Assembly (NCBI RefSeq): GCF_008704795.1
Contig: NZ_CP023690.1
Coordinates: 5,094,501-5,158,500, forward strand
Length of the DNA stretch: 64,000 nt
DNA from: Streptomyces spectabilis
GTDB taxonomy: Bacteria > Actinomycetota > Actinomycetes > Streptomycetales > Streptomycetaceae
Reading direction: 5' to 3'
Below the pieces are notes generated by a model that searched no databases, had not been told where the DNA came from, and saw only the letters and a list, made by a program, of their open reading frames with translations. This document shows, piece after piece, positions 9,001-17,292 of this stretch (position 1 is the first letter of the stretch; each line of letters opens with the position of its first letter). Position numbers and translations under genes: made by a program.

Positions 9001-10017
9001 TCAGCCTCGGTGCAGGGTCAGGTCCAGCAGCACCGCGCGGTGGTCGGTGTTGCCGATGGTGAGGAAGCGCGCCTCGTGCGCGGCGAAGTCCGGCGTCGTC
9101 AGGACGTGGTCGATCTGCGCGCCGAAGGGCCGGGGCAGCGCCGTGGGCCAGGTGGGTGTCCGGGAGGCCCCGGCGACGCGCGCGCCGTCGCGCAGGCCCG
9201 TGTCGAGGATGTGCCGGAACGCCGCGTGGTCCTGCGTGGCGTTGAAGTCCCCGGCCAGGATGGTGGGCCGCCCGTCCCCCGCCGCGGCGTACGCCCGCAG
9301 GGAGCCCAGCTCCGCGCGCCAGCGGTCGACGTCGCCGGGCGTGGGCGGCATGGGGTGGGCGAGCTGGAGCCGCACGGCGACGCCCTTGACGTCGGCGACG
9401 GCCCCGGGCATGCCGAGCGTCCCGCGCACCCCGGCGGCCCGCTTCAGCGGCACGTTGGCGAGGATGACAGAGCCGTCGGCCCCGTTCCCCCCGGCCGCCA
9501 CCCGGTAGGGGTACGCCGAGTCCGGCAGCTCCTCGCGCAGCGTGTCCTGGCACGCGCGGTCGCACTCGGACACGAAGACGAGGTCCGGCTCGTGCTCGCG
9601 CACGGCCTTGACCAGGCCGGGCGCCCCGCGCCCGAATTCGACGTTGGAGGCGAGGACGCGCAGGTCGGCCAGGGGCGGCCCGTCCGGCTCCGCCACCTTC
9701 CCGTACGGCTCCATGAACCAGGCGAGCCCGCCGAGCACGGCCACCGCCCAGACGAGCCCGACGCGCCAGCGCCCGTACGCGGCGAGCAGCAGCGCGAGCG
9801 CGGCGGGCGCCAGAAGCCACGGCAGGAAGGCGAGGACCTGCGGCACGGGTGTGAACGCGTCGGTGTCGGCGGCGCGGCAGCCGAGCACGGCGCTCACCCC
9901 GGCGAGCAGCAGGCCCGCGGTCCAGGCGGCGAGGCGCCACCTGCCCGGCCGCCGCACGGGGACATCGGCGGGGAACGCGTCCTCAGGGGCGGTGGGCGGT
10001 GCCGTCGCGTGCTCCAA
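9001..10017 (-). CDS. Membrane-anchored endonuclease/exonuclease/phosphatase family protein
   Basis: A 338-residue protein with three hydrophobic segments in residues 28-100, then an EEP-fold domain. Catalytic motifs visible are ASNVEFG, PDLVFVSECD (metal-binding Glu), GSVILAN, LAGDFNAT, IDHVL and the terminal NTDHRAVLLDL (Asp-His). The family cleaves phosphodiesters or phosphomonoesters in nucleic acids, lipids or sugars; the anchored form suggests an extracytoplasmic substrate. The start is TTG at 10017, supported by GAGGAAAGG eight bases upstream. Confidence 0.85.
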   Translation of the reverse strand: MEHATAPPTAPEDAFPADVPVRRPGRWRLAAWTAGLLLAGVSAVLGCRAADTDAFTPVPQVLAFLPWLLAPAALALLLAAYGRWRVGLVWAVAVLGGLAWFMEPYGKVAEPDGPPLADLRVLASNVEFGRGAPGLVKAVREHEPDLVFVSECDRACQDTLREELPDSAYPYRVAAGGNGADGSVILANVPLKRAAGVRGTLGMPGAVADVKGVAVRLQLAHPMPPTPGDVDRWRAELGSLRAYAAAGDGRPTILAGDFNATQDHAAFRHILDTGLRDGARVAGASRTPTWPTALPRPFGAQIDHVLTTPDFAAHEARFLTIGNTDHRAVLLDLTLHRG

Positions 10018-10074
10018 GGGGCGGCCTTTCCTCGACGGGACGCCCGCCGGGCGGCGTGCTGTCCGGATCCTCCC

Positions 10075-10938
10075 TTAGAGACGTGGCGGCTCCACGGAAA
10101 GTTTCCCGGCGCGCCTGTGGGAGAGCCACCACATCCCGGCCGCCACGAGCAGGCCGAGGCCCACCAGGACCCAGGCCGTCACCCACAGGGTCCGGGTGAG
10201 CGCGTCGTAGACGGCCCCGGCGGCGGCCCGGGACACGTCCGGGGGCAGGTCGTCCAGGGTGAGCGCGCGGCCGACCGCGACGGCGGCGGCGAGCGCGGCG
10301 GCTCCGGCGGCCGTGCCGAGGGCGGTGGCGAGGACGGCGTGGCGGCGGTGCGCCGCGAGGAGGATGCCGCCGACGGCGAACACCGCCGCGGCGACCGGCA
10401 GCCAGAGGCCCGCGGCCTGGAGCATGCGGAACACCTTCCGGTAGTCGCTCAGATCCTGCGCCTTCATGACCGTGACCTCGGTGTGGCGCACGGGGATGCG
10501 GTCGGCGAAGGGCACGCCCTCCTCGCTGAGCTGCCGTTTGACCTGCTGGGTGATCGGCGCGAGGTCGATGGTCACCTCGCCTTCGGAGTCGTTCTCCAGG
10601 GCTTGTTCGACGGCCGCGTGCGCGGCGCGGTTCGCCGCGTTCCAGGCGGTGCGGAAGGCCGCCGTCCCGGTGAAGGAGCGGACGGCGTCCCGCACGAACG
10701 ACTCGACGGTGGACTGCAGCGGCCCCGCGTCGATCTCCTTCACCACGGAGTCGGTGACGGCGTCGGCCACGGCCGCCCGCACGGCCGGGTCCGAGGACAG
10801 CGGCGCCATCGTGGCGACGTACCGGTCCGTGTCCTGGATCTCGTACGCCGCCCAGGTCGAGACCACGCCGAGGGGGACCAGGAGGCAGCTGAGGACGAGC
10901 AGCACGGTGGAGAGGGCGGCGCGCAGGCGTGGGGGCAC
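10075..10938 (-). CDS. Conserved actinobacterial membrane protein
   Basis: A 287-residue protein starting at GTG 10938. It has an N-terminal membrane helix (LSTVLLVLSCLLVPLGVVSTWA), an extracytoplasmic alpha-helical domain of about 150 residues (DTDRYVATMAPLSSDPAVR onward), and three C-terminal helices ending in a basic tail. The DRYV..M.PL...P.V...V pattern recurs in many Streptomyces membrane proteins of unknown function. No catalytic motif is visible. It lies in the same direction as the EEP gene, 57 bp upstream, and may share its transcript. Confidence 0.75.
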   Translation of the reverse strand: MPPRLRAALSTVLLVLSCLLVPLGVVSTWAAYEIQDTDRYVATMAPLSSDPAVRAAVADAVTDSVVKEIDAGPLQSTVESFVRDAVRSFTGTAAFRTAWNAANRAAHAAVEQALENDSEGEVTIDLAPITQQVKRQLSEEGVPFADRIPVRHTEVTVMKAQDLSDYRKVFRMLQAAGLWLPVAAAVFAVGGILLAAHRRHAVLATALGTAAGAAALAAAVAVGRALTLDDLPPDVSRAAAGAVYDALTRTLWVTAWVLVGLGLLVAAGMWWLSHRRAGKLSVEPPRL

Positions 10939-10951
10939 GCCTCAAGGCAAG

Positions 10952-10980
10952 ACCCCGGCCGCGAGGGGCGCGACCGGGGT
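10952..10980 (-). terminator. Hairpin after the ABC permease gene
   Basis: ACCCCGGCCGCG (10952-10963) and CGCGACCGGGGT (10969-10980) pair over 12 positions, with one G-U pair in the minus-strand RNA or an A-C mismatch in the plus-strand RNA, around an AGGGG loop. The hairpin lies between the permease stop and the next start. Confidence 0.7.
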
Positions 10981-11025
10981 GACTCCGGATGGAGCAGGAG
11001 GGGCGTGCGGCTGCCTGCCCGCCGC

Positions 11026-11871
11026 CTACTTGCGGTTGTAGAGGCGCATCGTCACCGGGCCGAAGACCGCCACGAGGAGGGCGGCCCAGCCCAGGCTCCA
11101 CGCGATCTCGGTGCCCGGCCAGTCACCGGCCATCAGGCCGCGCACGGCGGAGGCGACATGGGTGACGGGGTTGTTGTTGACGAAGGCCTGGAGCCAGCCG
11201 GGCATCGTCTCGGGCTTCACGAAGATGTCCGAGAGGAACGTCAGCGGGAACAGCACCATCATGCTCACGCCCATCACGGACTTCTCGGTGCGCAGCAGCA
11301 GGCCGAACATCGTCCACACCCAGGAGAAGGCGAAGGAGAACACGAGCAGGAGCAGCACCCCGAGCAGCACGCCGACCGTGTTGTCCGGTCGGAAGCCGAG
11401 GATCAGGCCGACGCTCAGCATCACGGCGGACGCCATGGCGTAGCGCAGGACGTCGCCGAGGAGATAGCCGACCATCGCCGAGGGCCGCCAGATCGGCAGC
11501 GAGCGGAAGCGGTCGAAGACGCCCTTCTCGATGTCGGTGTTGACCGAGACGCCCGTGTACATCGTGATCATGACGACGGACATCACGAGGATGCCGGGCA
11601 GCAGGTACTGGATGTACTCGCGCGGCGACCCGGCGAGCGCGCCCCCGAAGAGGTACGTGTACATCAGCACCATCATGATCGGGAACGCCGTCACGTCGAA
11701 CAGCTGCTCCGGCACGTGCTTGATCTTCAGGACGGCCCGCCAGCCGAAGGTCAGGGACGTCGACAGGGCGCTGGGGCGGCGCGGCCGCTCCTTGGAGATG
11801 AGCAGTTCGGCGAGGGACTCGGTGCGGACGGGCGCGAGGTCCTGCGCCTCGACGGTGGTCACGGTGCTCAT
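11026..11871 (-). CDS. ABC-2 type exporter permease (DrrB-like)
   Basis: A 281-residue permease with six hydrophobic segments. The ABC-2 type family contains the daunorubicin exporter DrrB. Typical strings are [45 protein letters not shown] and [17 protein letters not shown]. Its ATG at 11871 overlaps the ATPase stop codon as ATGA, so the two are translationally coupled and form one exporter. The substrate is unknown; relatives move hydrophobic antibiotics or lipids. A terminator hairpin follows. Confidence 0.92.
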   Translation of the reverse strand: MSTVTTVEAQDLAPVRTESLAELLISKERPRRPSALSTSLTFGWRAVLKIKHVPEQLFDVTAFPIMMVLMYTYLFGGALAGSPREYIQYLLPGILVMSVVMITMYTGVSVNTDIEKGVFDRFRSLPIWRPSAMVGYLLGDVLRYAMASAVMLSVGLILGFRPDNTVGVLLGVLLLLVFSFAFSWVWTMFGLLLRTEKSVMGVSMMVLFPLTFLSDIFVKPETMPGWLQAFVNNNPVTHVASAVRGLMAGDWPGTEIAWSLGWAALLVAVFGPVTMRLYNRK

Positions 11872-12938
11872 AGCGCGGCCTCGGCTTCCTTGCGGTCCTG
11901 CTGCGTGCGGTCCTGTTGCGTGCCGTTCTGCCGGTGGTGGTCGAGGGGCTGGTCGGTGAGGGCCAGGAACACCTCGTCGAGGCTGGGCTGGCCCAGGGAG
12001 AAGTTGTCGACGACGATGCCCGCGCGGGCGAGTCCGGCGAGCGCCCGCGAGGCCTTCTCGGCGGCGGCCTCCTCGGCGTGGCGCCCGCCGTCGCCGACCC
12101 GGGCGGTGAGCGCCACCGGGTCCGGCTCCAGCTGCACCTGCGCGGCCAGGGCGTGTTCGAGCAGCTGGGCGGCCTCCGCGCGCTGGGCCGCGTCCCGAAG
12201 GCGGACGTGCACGGAGCCCGCGCCGACGGACGCCTTCAGCTCGCCCTTGGTGCCCTCGGCGATGACCCGGCCCTTGTCGATGACGGCGATGCGGGCCGCC
12301 AGCTGGTCGGCCTCGTCCAGATACTGCGTGGTCAGCAGGACCGTGGTGCCCTGCGCGACGACGGCGCGCACGATGTCCCAGACCTGGTTGCGGCTGCGCG
12401 GGTCGAGCCCGGTGGTCGGCTCGTCGAGGAAGAGCAGGTCGGGCGTGTTCAGGATGGACGCGGCGATGTCGATGCGGCGCCGCATGCCGCCCGAGTAGTT
12501 CTTCACCTGCCGCCCGGCGGCCTCGGCCAGGCCGAACGCGGCGAGGAGCTGCTCGGCGCGCGCGTACGAGGCCTTCTTGCCGTGGCCCGTGAGCCGGGCG
12601 AGCAGCACCAGGTTCTCGGTGCCGGTGAGGTCCTCGTCCACCGACGCGTACTGGCCGGTGAGGCTGACGCGGGTGCGGACGGCGTCGGCCTCGCGGACCA
12701 CGTCGTGGCCGAAGACGTGCGCCTCGCCGCCGTCCGGGCGCAGCAGCGTGGCGAGCATCTTCACGGTCGTCGTCTTGCCCGCGCCGTTCGGCCCGAGCAG
12801 GCCGTAGACGGTGCCCGCGGGGACGGCCAGGTCGACGCCGTCGACCGCGCGGTTCTCGCCGAACGTCTTCACCAGGCCCGCGGTCTCGATGGCGAGGCCG
12901 TCCGGTCCCGGGCCCCGTCCCGGCTGTGTGCTGGTCAT
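11868..12938 (-). CDS. ABC exporter ATP-binding subunit (DrrA-like)
   Basis: A 356-residue ATPase of the daunorubicin-resistance DrrA family. It shows Walker A GPNGAGKT (49-56), the Q-loop region [14 protein letters not shown], the ABC signature YSGGM, Walker [14 protein letters not shown] and the H-loop [13 protein letters not shown]. The long C-terminal extension after residue 230 is normal for DrrA. It pairs with the permease through a 4-base overlap. Self-resistance or export is inferred from the family; no biosynthetic genes sit next to it. Confidence 0.94.
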   Translation of the reverse strand: MTSTQPGRGPGPDGLAIETAGLVKTFGENRAVDGVDLAVPAGTVYGLLGPNGAGKTTTVKMLATLLRPDGGEAHVFGHDVVREADAVRTRVSLTGQYASVDEDLTGTENLVLLARLTGHGKKASYARAEQLLAAFGLAEAAGRQVKNYSGGMRRRIDIAASILNTPDLLFLDEPTTGLDPRSRNQVWDIVRAVVAQGTTVLLTTQYLDEADQLAARIAVIDKGRVIAEGTKGELKASVGAGSVHVRLRDAAQRAEAAQLLEHALAAQVQLEPDPVALTARVGDGGRHAEEAAAEKASRALAGLARAGIVVDNFSLGQPSLDEVFLALTDQPLDHHRQNGTQQDRTQQDRKEAEAAL

Positions 12939-13137
12939 GTCCCTTAGCCCTCCGATGCGAAGCCTCGCGCGGCGCGGTGGCCTTGCGCCGTGTCATGAGG
13001 GGAGACCGGGTCGGCACCGGAAACTCATCGCCGGGACCGTGGCTCATTCCCAGCGTGCCACGCGCTCCGGTGGAGCGCCGGGCCGCGCGGGTGTTTCCTG
13101 GGAGGAGGCCGCAGGGCCTGAGCAGAGAGGAACCGCC

Positions 13138-13515
13138 ATGGCACTCACCGCACACGGATCCCCCGGCATCCGCAGCCTCTCCCACGTCTGGGCGGGACCC
13201 CTCGTCCTCGCCGTCGTCTACGGCGTCTGGGCGGCGGGCATCCACCGCGACGGCGGCCCCATCACCGGCGGGAACGTCCTGTACGGGGTGGTCACCGGGG
13301 TGGCCTTCGGCGCCCTGTACGCCGCCGTACGCCGCTTCGCCCCGGGCCTGCCGCGCGAGCTGCGCGCCCTGGCCTGGGCCACCTTCGCGGGCGTGGGCTT
13401 CGGCTTCCTCTACAGCCTCACCGACGCGAGCGTGCTGCGGTCGACGGGCATGGCGGCGGTGGTCGCGGGCAGCGTCTTCGCGGCGACGTTCTACTACTTC
13501 TACACGCACGAGTAG
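13138..13515 (+). CDS. Small four-helix membrane protein
   Basis: A 125-residue protein read from ATG 13138 with AGAGAGG at 13124-13130; the frame is open further upstream but codon use and ribosome binding site favour this start. Four hydrophobic segments are separated by short loops (VLAVVYGVWAAG, NVLYGVVTGVAFGALYA, AWATFAGVGFGFLYS, AVVAGSVFAATFYYFYTHE). No known function. It is divergent from the exporter and converges on the SGNH hydrolase. Confidence 0.75.
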   Translation: MALTAHGSPGIRSLSHVWAGPLVLAVVYGVWAAGIHRDGGPITGGNVLYGVVTGVAFGALYAAVRRFAPGLPRELRALAWATFAGVGFGFLYSLTDASVLRSTGMAAVVAGSVFAATFYYFYTHE

Positions 13516-13524
13516 GTCGTCCCG

Positions 13525-14787
13525 CTAGAGCGCCTTCAGGTCGACGGCGCGGGCCATGGCCCGGTACCCCGCGTCGTTCGGGTGCAGATGGTCGCCGCTG
13601 TCGTACGCGGGCCGGATGCGCTCGGGGTCCTTCGGGTCGGCGAGGGCCTTGTCGAAGTCCACGTACCCGTCGTACTCGCCGGACGTACGCACCCAGGTGT
13701 TGAAGGCGTCGCTGACGGCGGCGGCGCGCTCGCCGTAGTGGTCGGAGCCGCCGAACGGCACCAGGGTCGCGCCGACGACCTTCAGGCCCTTGGCGCGCGC
13801 GGCGCGGATCAGCTTCCGGTGGCCGTTGATGAGCTGCTTCGCGGTCACGACGGGGGCGGGCTTGTACACCGGCTTGTCGGTCTCGCTGAAGCCGATGTCG
13901 TTGACGCCTTCGAGGACGACGACGGTCCTGGCGTTCGGCAGCTCCGTGACGTCCCGCGCGAACCGGGTGGAGCTCTTGTCCCCGAACCACGCCGAGTCGT
14001 TCAGGACCAGGTTGCCGCCGATGCCGGAGTTGACCACCGGGCGCGGCGCGCCCGCGGCGGCCAGGCGCTCGGCGAGGGCGTCGGACCAGCGGCGGTTGCC
14101 GTCGGCGGAGGAGCCGAAGCCGTCGGTGATGGAGTCGCCGAACAGGACGACGCCGTCGCGCCGCGCGGGCCGCTCGCCGCGTACGTCGACGCCCGAGAGG
14201 TAGTACCAGGACTCGGTGGACTCGCCGAAGGCGCCGCCGCCGGTGTCGGTGAGGTGGTCGCCCGCGGCGCGGTAGCTGGTCGCGAAGGACTGGGCGTGGA
14301 AGGTGGCGGGCCCGGTGGTGCGGGCGAGCCGGAGCGTCACGGTGACGGAGTCGAAGCGGTCCAGGCCGAGGGCGGCCGCGTCGCTGGAGAGCTGTCCTCC
14401 GGCGGGAACGGTGACGGAGCGCTTCCCGCCGAAGGTGAGGCGGCGCAGCGTGCCCTTCTCGACGGCGGCGCCCTTCGTGCCCTGGGTGCGTGCGACGGTG
14501 GCGCCCTCGACGCGCAGCGGGGACGCGCCGTAGGCGTTGGAGAGCCGGATGCGGGCTCTGTCGCCGCCCTGGGTCACGCGTACCACTTGGCGCAGCGTGT
14601 GGTGGTCGAACCCGGCCTCCGACCAGTTGGGTGTGAAGCCGGTGCTGGGCCGCTGCGGGGAGGCCGCCCAGGCGGCGTTCCACTGCGTGCCGCCGTCCGT
14701 GGAGGCGCTGGCCCCGGCCGTGGAGAGGCCCGCGACGAGGGCGAGTGCGGTGGCGGCGACGACGGACCGACGGGTGCGCGAAGACAT
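13525..14787 (-). CDS. Secreted SGNH/GDSL hydrolase
   Basis: A 420-residue secreted esterase-type enzyme. The start is ATG 14787 with AAGGAT upstream; an earlier in-frame start at 14829 is less likely because the signal peptide begins at MSSRTRRSVVAAT. The SGNH blocks are present: GDSITDG (217-223, catalytic Ser), NSGIGGN (Gly), EGVNDIG (Asn) and DHLHPND (Asp and His). The N-terminal 190 residues form an extra beta domain seen in the GDSL rhamnogalacturonan acetylesterase-like group of Streptomyces. The likely substrate is an acylated polysaccharide or lipid. It is divergent from a LysR gene. Confidence 0.9.
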   Translation of the reverse strand: MSSRTRRSVVAATALALVAGLSTAGASASTDGGTQWNAAWAASPQRPSTGFTPNWSEAGFDHHTLRQVVRVTQGGDRARIRLSNAYGASPLRVEGATVARTQGTKGAAVEKGTLRRLTFGGKRSVTVPAGGQLSSDAAALGLDRFDSVTVTLRLARTTGPATFHAQSFATSYRAAGDHLTDTGGGAFGESTESWYYLSGVDVRGERPARRDGVVLFGDSITDGFGSSADGNRRWSDALAERLAAAGAPRPVVNSGIGGNLVLNDSAWFGDKSSTRFARDVTELPNARTVVVLEGVNDIGFSETDKPVYKPAPVVTAKQLINGHRKLIRAARAKGLKVVGATLVPFGGSDHYGERAAAVSDAFNTWVRTSGEYDGYVDFDKALADPKDPERIRPAYDSGDHLHPNDAGYRAMARAVDLKAL

Positions 14788-14920
14788 GGCGGATCCTTGG
14801 GAGTTGAGACGGGGGTGGGCTGATGACAACGATCCGCCGCCACTCGCCGCCGATCAACGACGATCCATGAAACGATCACCACGCTCTGGCTTATCGATGC
14901 AGGTCAGAAGCTTCCAGGGC

Positions 14921-14975
14921 CAGTTCACGGTCAGTTCAGGGCCATTTCAGGGGCGGGTCAGGGGTCGATCAGGGG
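14921..14975 (+). repeat. Five direct 11-bp repeats upstream of a LysR gene
   Basis: Five contiguous 11-mers: CAGTTCACGGT, CAGTTCAGGGC, CATTTCAGGGG, CGGGTCAGGGG and TCGATCAGGGG. The TCA core recurs exactly every 11 bp, one helical turn, and the array ends 10 bp before the start codon at 14986. The spacing is that of sites bound by PhoP, AfsR or SARP proteins. The bases after TTCA are purine-rich, unlike a standard PHO box. The binding protein is unknown. Confidence 0.7.
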
Positions 14976-14985
14976 GAGGGGCCGG

Positions 14986-15894
14986 ATGGAACGGCAGGAG
15001 CTGGAGACGTTTCTGACGCTCGCCGAGGAGCTGCACTTCGGGCACACGGCGGAGCGCCTGCTCGTCTCGCAGGCGCGCGTCAGCCAGACCGTGAAGAAGC
15101 TGGAGCGCAGCATCGGCGGCACGCTCTTCGAACGCACCAGCCGCGTGGTGCGGTTGTCGCCGCTCGGACGTCAGCTGTACGAGGACCTGGCGCCGCTGCA
15201 CCGGCTCATGGAGGAGGCGGTGGCCCGCGCCAAGGACGTGGCGCGCGGTGTGGAGGGCGAGTTGGGCGTCGGGTTCCTCGGCGCGGGGGCCGGGGCGCTG
15301 ACCCAGCCCATCCTGAAGCTCTTCCGCGAGCGGTGTCCGCGGTGCGAGGTCCGGATGCGGGAGACCCAGTTCCGGGATCCGCTCGGGCCGCTGCGGTCGG
15401 GGGACGTCGACGTGCTCTTCACCTGTCTGCCCGTGGAGGAGCCCGACCTGACCGTCGGGCCCGTCGTCATCCGCAGGCCCCGCGTCCTGGCGATGCCCGT
15501 GGACCACCGGCTCGCCGGGCGCGCGTCCCTGTCCTGGGAGGACCTGGCGGGCGAGACCTGCTTCGGGGTGGTGAACAGCGCGCCGTCCTACTGGTGGGAC
15601 TTCCAGGTGCCGCCGCGCACGCCGTCCGGCCGGGAGATCAGGCGGGGGCAGGCGGTGGCCACGTTCCAGGAGCTGATGACGCTCATCGCCACGGGGCAGG
15701 GGGTGTCACCGGTCATCGCCTCCGTCGAGACGTACTACGCCCGGCCCGACATCGCCTTCGTGCCCGTGCCGGACCTGCCCGCGGCGGAGGTGGCGGCGGT
15801 GTGGCGCACGGGCACCCCCTCCGCCCCGGCCCGGGCCTTCGCCCAGGCCGTCCACGACACCCTTGAGGCCAACGGCGGCCCCGCCGCGTTCTAG
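14986..15894 (+). CDS. LysR-family transcriptional regulator
   Basis: A 302-residue LysR protein starting at ATG 14986. The HTH is in residues 17-40 (HFGHTAERLLVSQARVSQTV) and the effector-binding domain covers residues 90-295. It belongs to the common Streptomyces subgroup with ELETFLTLAEELHFG at the N-terminus. The five-unit repeat array fills the leader up to 10 bp before the start, so repression or autoregulation by a multimeric factor is plausible. It is divergent from the SGNH hydrolase gene, a possible target. Confidence 0.92.
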   Translation: MERQELETFLTLAEELHFGHTAERLLVSQARVSQTVKKLERSIGGTLFERTSRVVRLSPLGRQLYEDLAPLHRLMEEAVARAKDVARGVEGELGVGFLGAGAGALTQPILKLFRERCPRCEVRMRETQFRDPLGPLRSGDVDVLFTCLPVEEPDLTVGPVVIRRPRVLAMPVDHRLAGRASLSWEDLAGETCFGVVNSAPSYWWDFQVPPRTPSGREIRRGQAVATFQELMTLIATGQGVSPVIASVETYYARPDIAFVPVPDLPAAEVAAVWRTGTPSAPARAFAQAVHDTLEANGGPAAF

Positions 15895-15900
15895 CCCGGC

Positions 15901-16347
15901 TCAGGGCGCGGTCGCACCGTCGCGGGAGCCGTCGGTGCACAGGGCCCAGATGATGAACGCGCCGATGGCCAGGGAGATCAGGGCCCACAGGGGGGTGTAG
16001 GGGAGCCACAGGAACTGGGCGACCATGGCCACCGCGGCGAGGGCGATGCCGGTCGCGCGAGCCCAGTCGGCGCCCTTGAGGATGCCCCAGCCCGTCACCG
16101 CCACCAGGACGCCGAGCACGAGGTGGATCCAGCCCCAGGTGGTGAGGTTGAACTTGTACACGTAGTCGCCGATGCGCGCGTACACGTCGTCCTTGGCGAT
16201 GCCCGCGATCCCCTCGAGGACGCTGAGGATCCCGTAGACGAACATGAGGACGCCGGCGAAGAGCGTGCCGCCCGTCGCCCAGCCGCTGTCGTCGTCCGCC
16301 GGCCCCGAGGGCGCCGCACGCCACGTGTCACGTTCCGGAGAGGTCAT
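15901..16347 (-). CDS. Small tetraspan membrane protein (DUF7144-like)
   Basis: A 148-residue membrane protein starting at ATG 16347 (MTSPERDTW). After a hydrophilic N-terminus it has four hydrophobic helices with the strings FAGVLMFVYGILSVLEGIAGI, WGWIHLVLGVLVAVTGWGIL and WARATGIALAAVAMVAQFLWLPYTPLWALISLAIG. These are typical of a widespread actinobacterial membrane family of unknown function. It converges on the LysR gene with a six-base gap. Confidence 0.8.
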   Translation of the reverse strand: MTSPERDTWRAAPSGPADDDSGWATGGTLFAGVLMFVYGILSVLEGIAGIAKDDVYARIGDYVYKFNLTTWGWIHLVLGVLVAVTGWGILKGADWARATGIALAAVAMVAQFLWLPYTPLWALISLAIGAFIIWALCTDGSRDGATAP

Positions 16348-16413
16348 GGCCCGAGCGTCCGGCGGCCGTCGGGGGACGGCCACCGGAGCGGGCCATTGGG
16401 GTGACCGGCCCGC

Positions 16414-17157
16414 TCAGTGGGCGGCGTGGGTCTGCAGACCGTCCAGGATGCAGGCGATGCCCACCTCGAAGAACCCCTGCCGCGCGCTGATCGCGTCGGC
16501 TCCGCGCGGGCCCATCGCGTACATCTTCCGCAGCCGCGGATAGGCCTGCACCGCCTCCGCGGCCGCCGGCTGGATCATGTCGTGCCACTCCTGCTCGGCG
16601 CGTCCGCTGCGCGCGAGCGTCGTGAGGTACGCGGCCTCGGTGAGGGCGACGCCGATGACGTACGCCCAGATCGTCTTGCCGGCGATCTCGGAGGTCTCCA
16701 GGTCGAAGCCGCCCGACTCGAAGAGGCCGAGCATCTCCTCCGTGAGCCCCATCATGTTCGGCCCCAGGTGGGCCATGCCCAGCTCGCCGAGGACGGAGGC
16801 GATCCACGGGTGCCGCAGCAGCGTCGCGCGGACGTTCTCGGCGAACTGCTTGGCGGCCGCGAGCCAGTCCTCGTGGGAGCCGGAGACGGGCTGCGGCACC
16901 TCGATCTCGCCGTAGACCTGGTCCACGGCCAGCTCGATGATCTCGTCCTTGTTGGACACGTGGGTGTACAGCGAGGTCGCGCCCGCGTTCAGGCGCGTGC
17001 CCAGCTTGCGCATGCTCAGCGCCTCGATGCCCTCGGCGTCGAGCAGCGCGATGGCCTCGCTGACGATCTGCTCGCGGCTGAGTGCGGGCTGGTCCCGGCG
17101 CGGTCGCTGCGGCCGGGTCCAGACGGAGATCGCGGTCGGCTTCCCGGTGCGCGGCAT
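16414..17157 (-). CDS. TetR-family repressor controlling the divergent MFS exporter
   Basis: A 247-residue TetR protein starting at ATG 17157 (MPRTGKPTAISVWTR). The HTH region LSREQIVSEAIALLDAEG and the recognition helix in NAGATSLYTHVSNKDE are followed by a TetR_C_1-type ligand-binding domain. The longer frame upstream to 17268 would cross the operators and is rejected. It is divergent from a 14-helix MFS exporter with two matching palindromes between them, the classical repressor/efflux layout. Confidence 0.92.
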   Translation of the reverse strand: MPRTGKPTAISVWTRPQRPRRDQPALSREQIVSEAIALLDAEGIEALSMRKLGTRLNAGATSLYTHVSNKDEIIELAVDQVYGEIEVPQPVSGSHEDWLAAAKQFAENVRATLLRHPWIASVLGELGMAHLGPNMMGLTEEMLGLFESGGFDLETSEIAGKTIWAYVIGVALTEAAYLTTLARSGRAEQEWHDMIQPAAAEAVQAYPRLRKMYAMGPRGADAISARQGFFEVGIACILDGLQTHAAH

Positions 17158-17213
17158 GCGGCCACCCTTCTCTCTGCTCCGACGTGACCCCCCTACCTTA
17201 GCGCAGAATGCGA

Positions 17214-17240
17214 ACAGCGTTCGGAGGTTGCGAACGCTGT
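17214..17240. promoter_or_regulatory. TetR operator 1
   Basis: ACAGCGTTCG (17214-17223) and CGAACGCTGT (17231-17240) form a perfect 10-bp inverted repeat with a 7-bp spacer (GAGGTTG), between the TetR and MFS start codons. Confidence 0.8.
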
Positions 17241-17251
17241 GCGGCGTACGT

Positions 17252-17278
17252 ACAGTGTTCGGAGACAACGAACGACGT
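17252..17278. promoter_or_regulatory. TetR operator 2, same geometry
   Basis: ACAGTGTTCG (17252-17261) and CGAACGACGT (17269-17278), again with a 7-bp spacer, repeat operator 1 with a 38-bp offset. It ends 14 bp before the MFS start codon, so repressor bound here would block the exporter promoter or initiation. Confidence 0.75.
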
Positions 17279-17292
17279 ACCGAGGAGGACCG

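Noticed and set aside
11026..12938. Part of an antibiotic biosynthetic cluster because of DrrAB-like exporter genes
   Set aside because: No polyketide, peptide or terpene synthase or tailoring genes surround it; such exporters are common housekeeping genes in Streptomyces.
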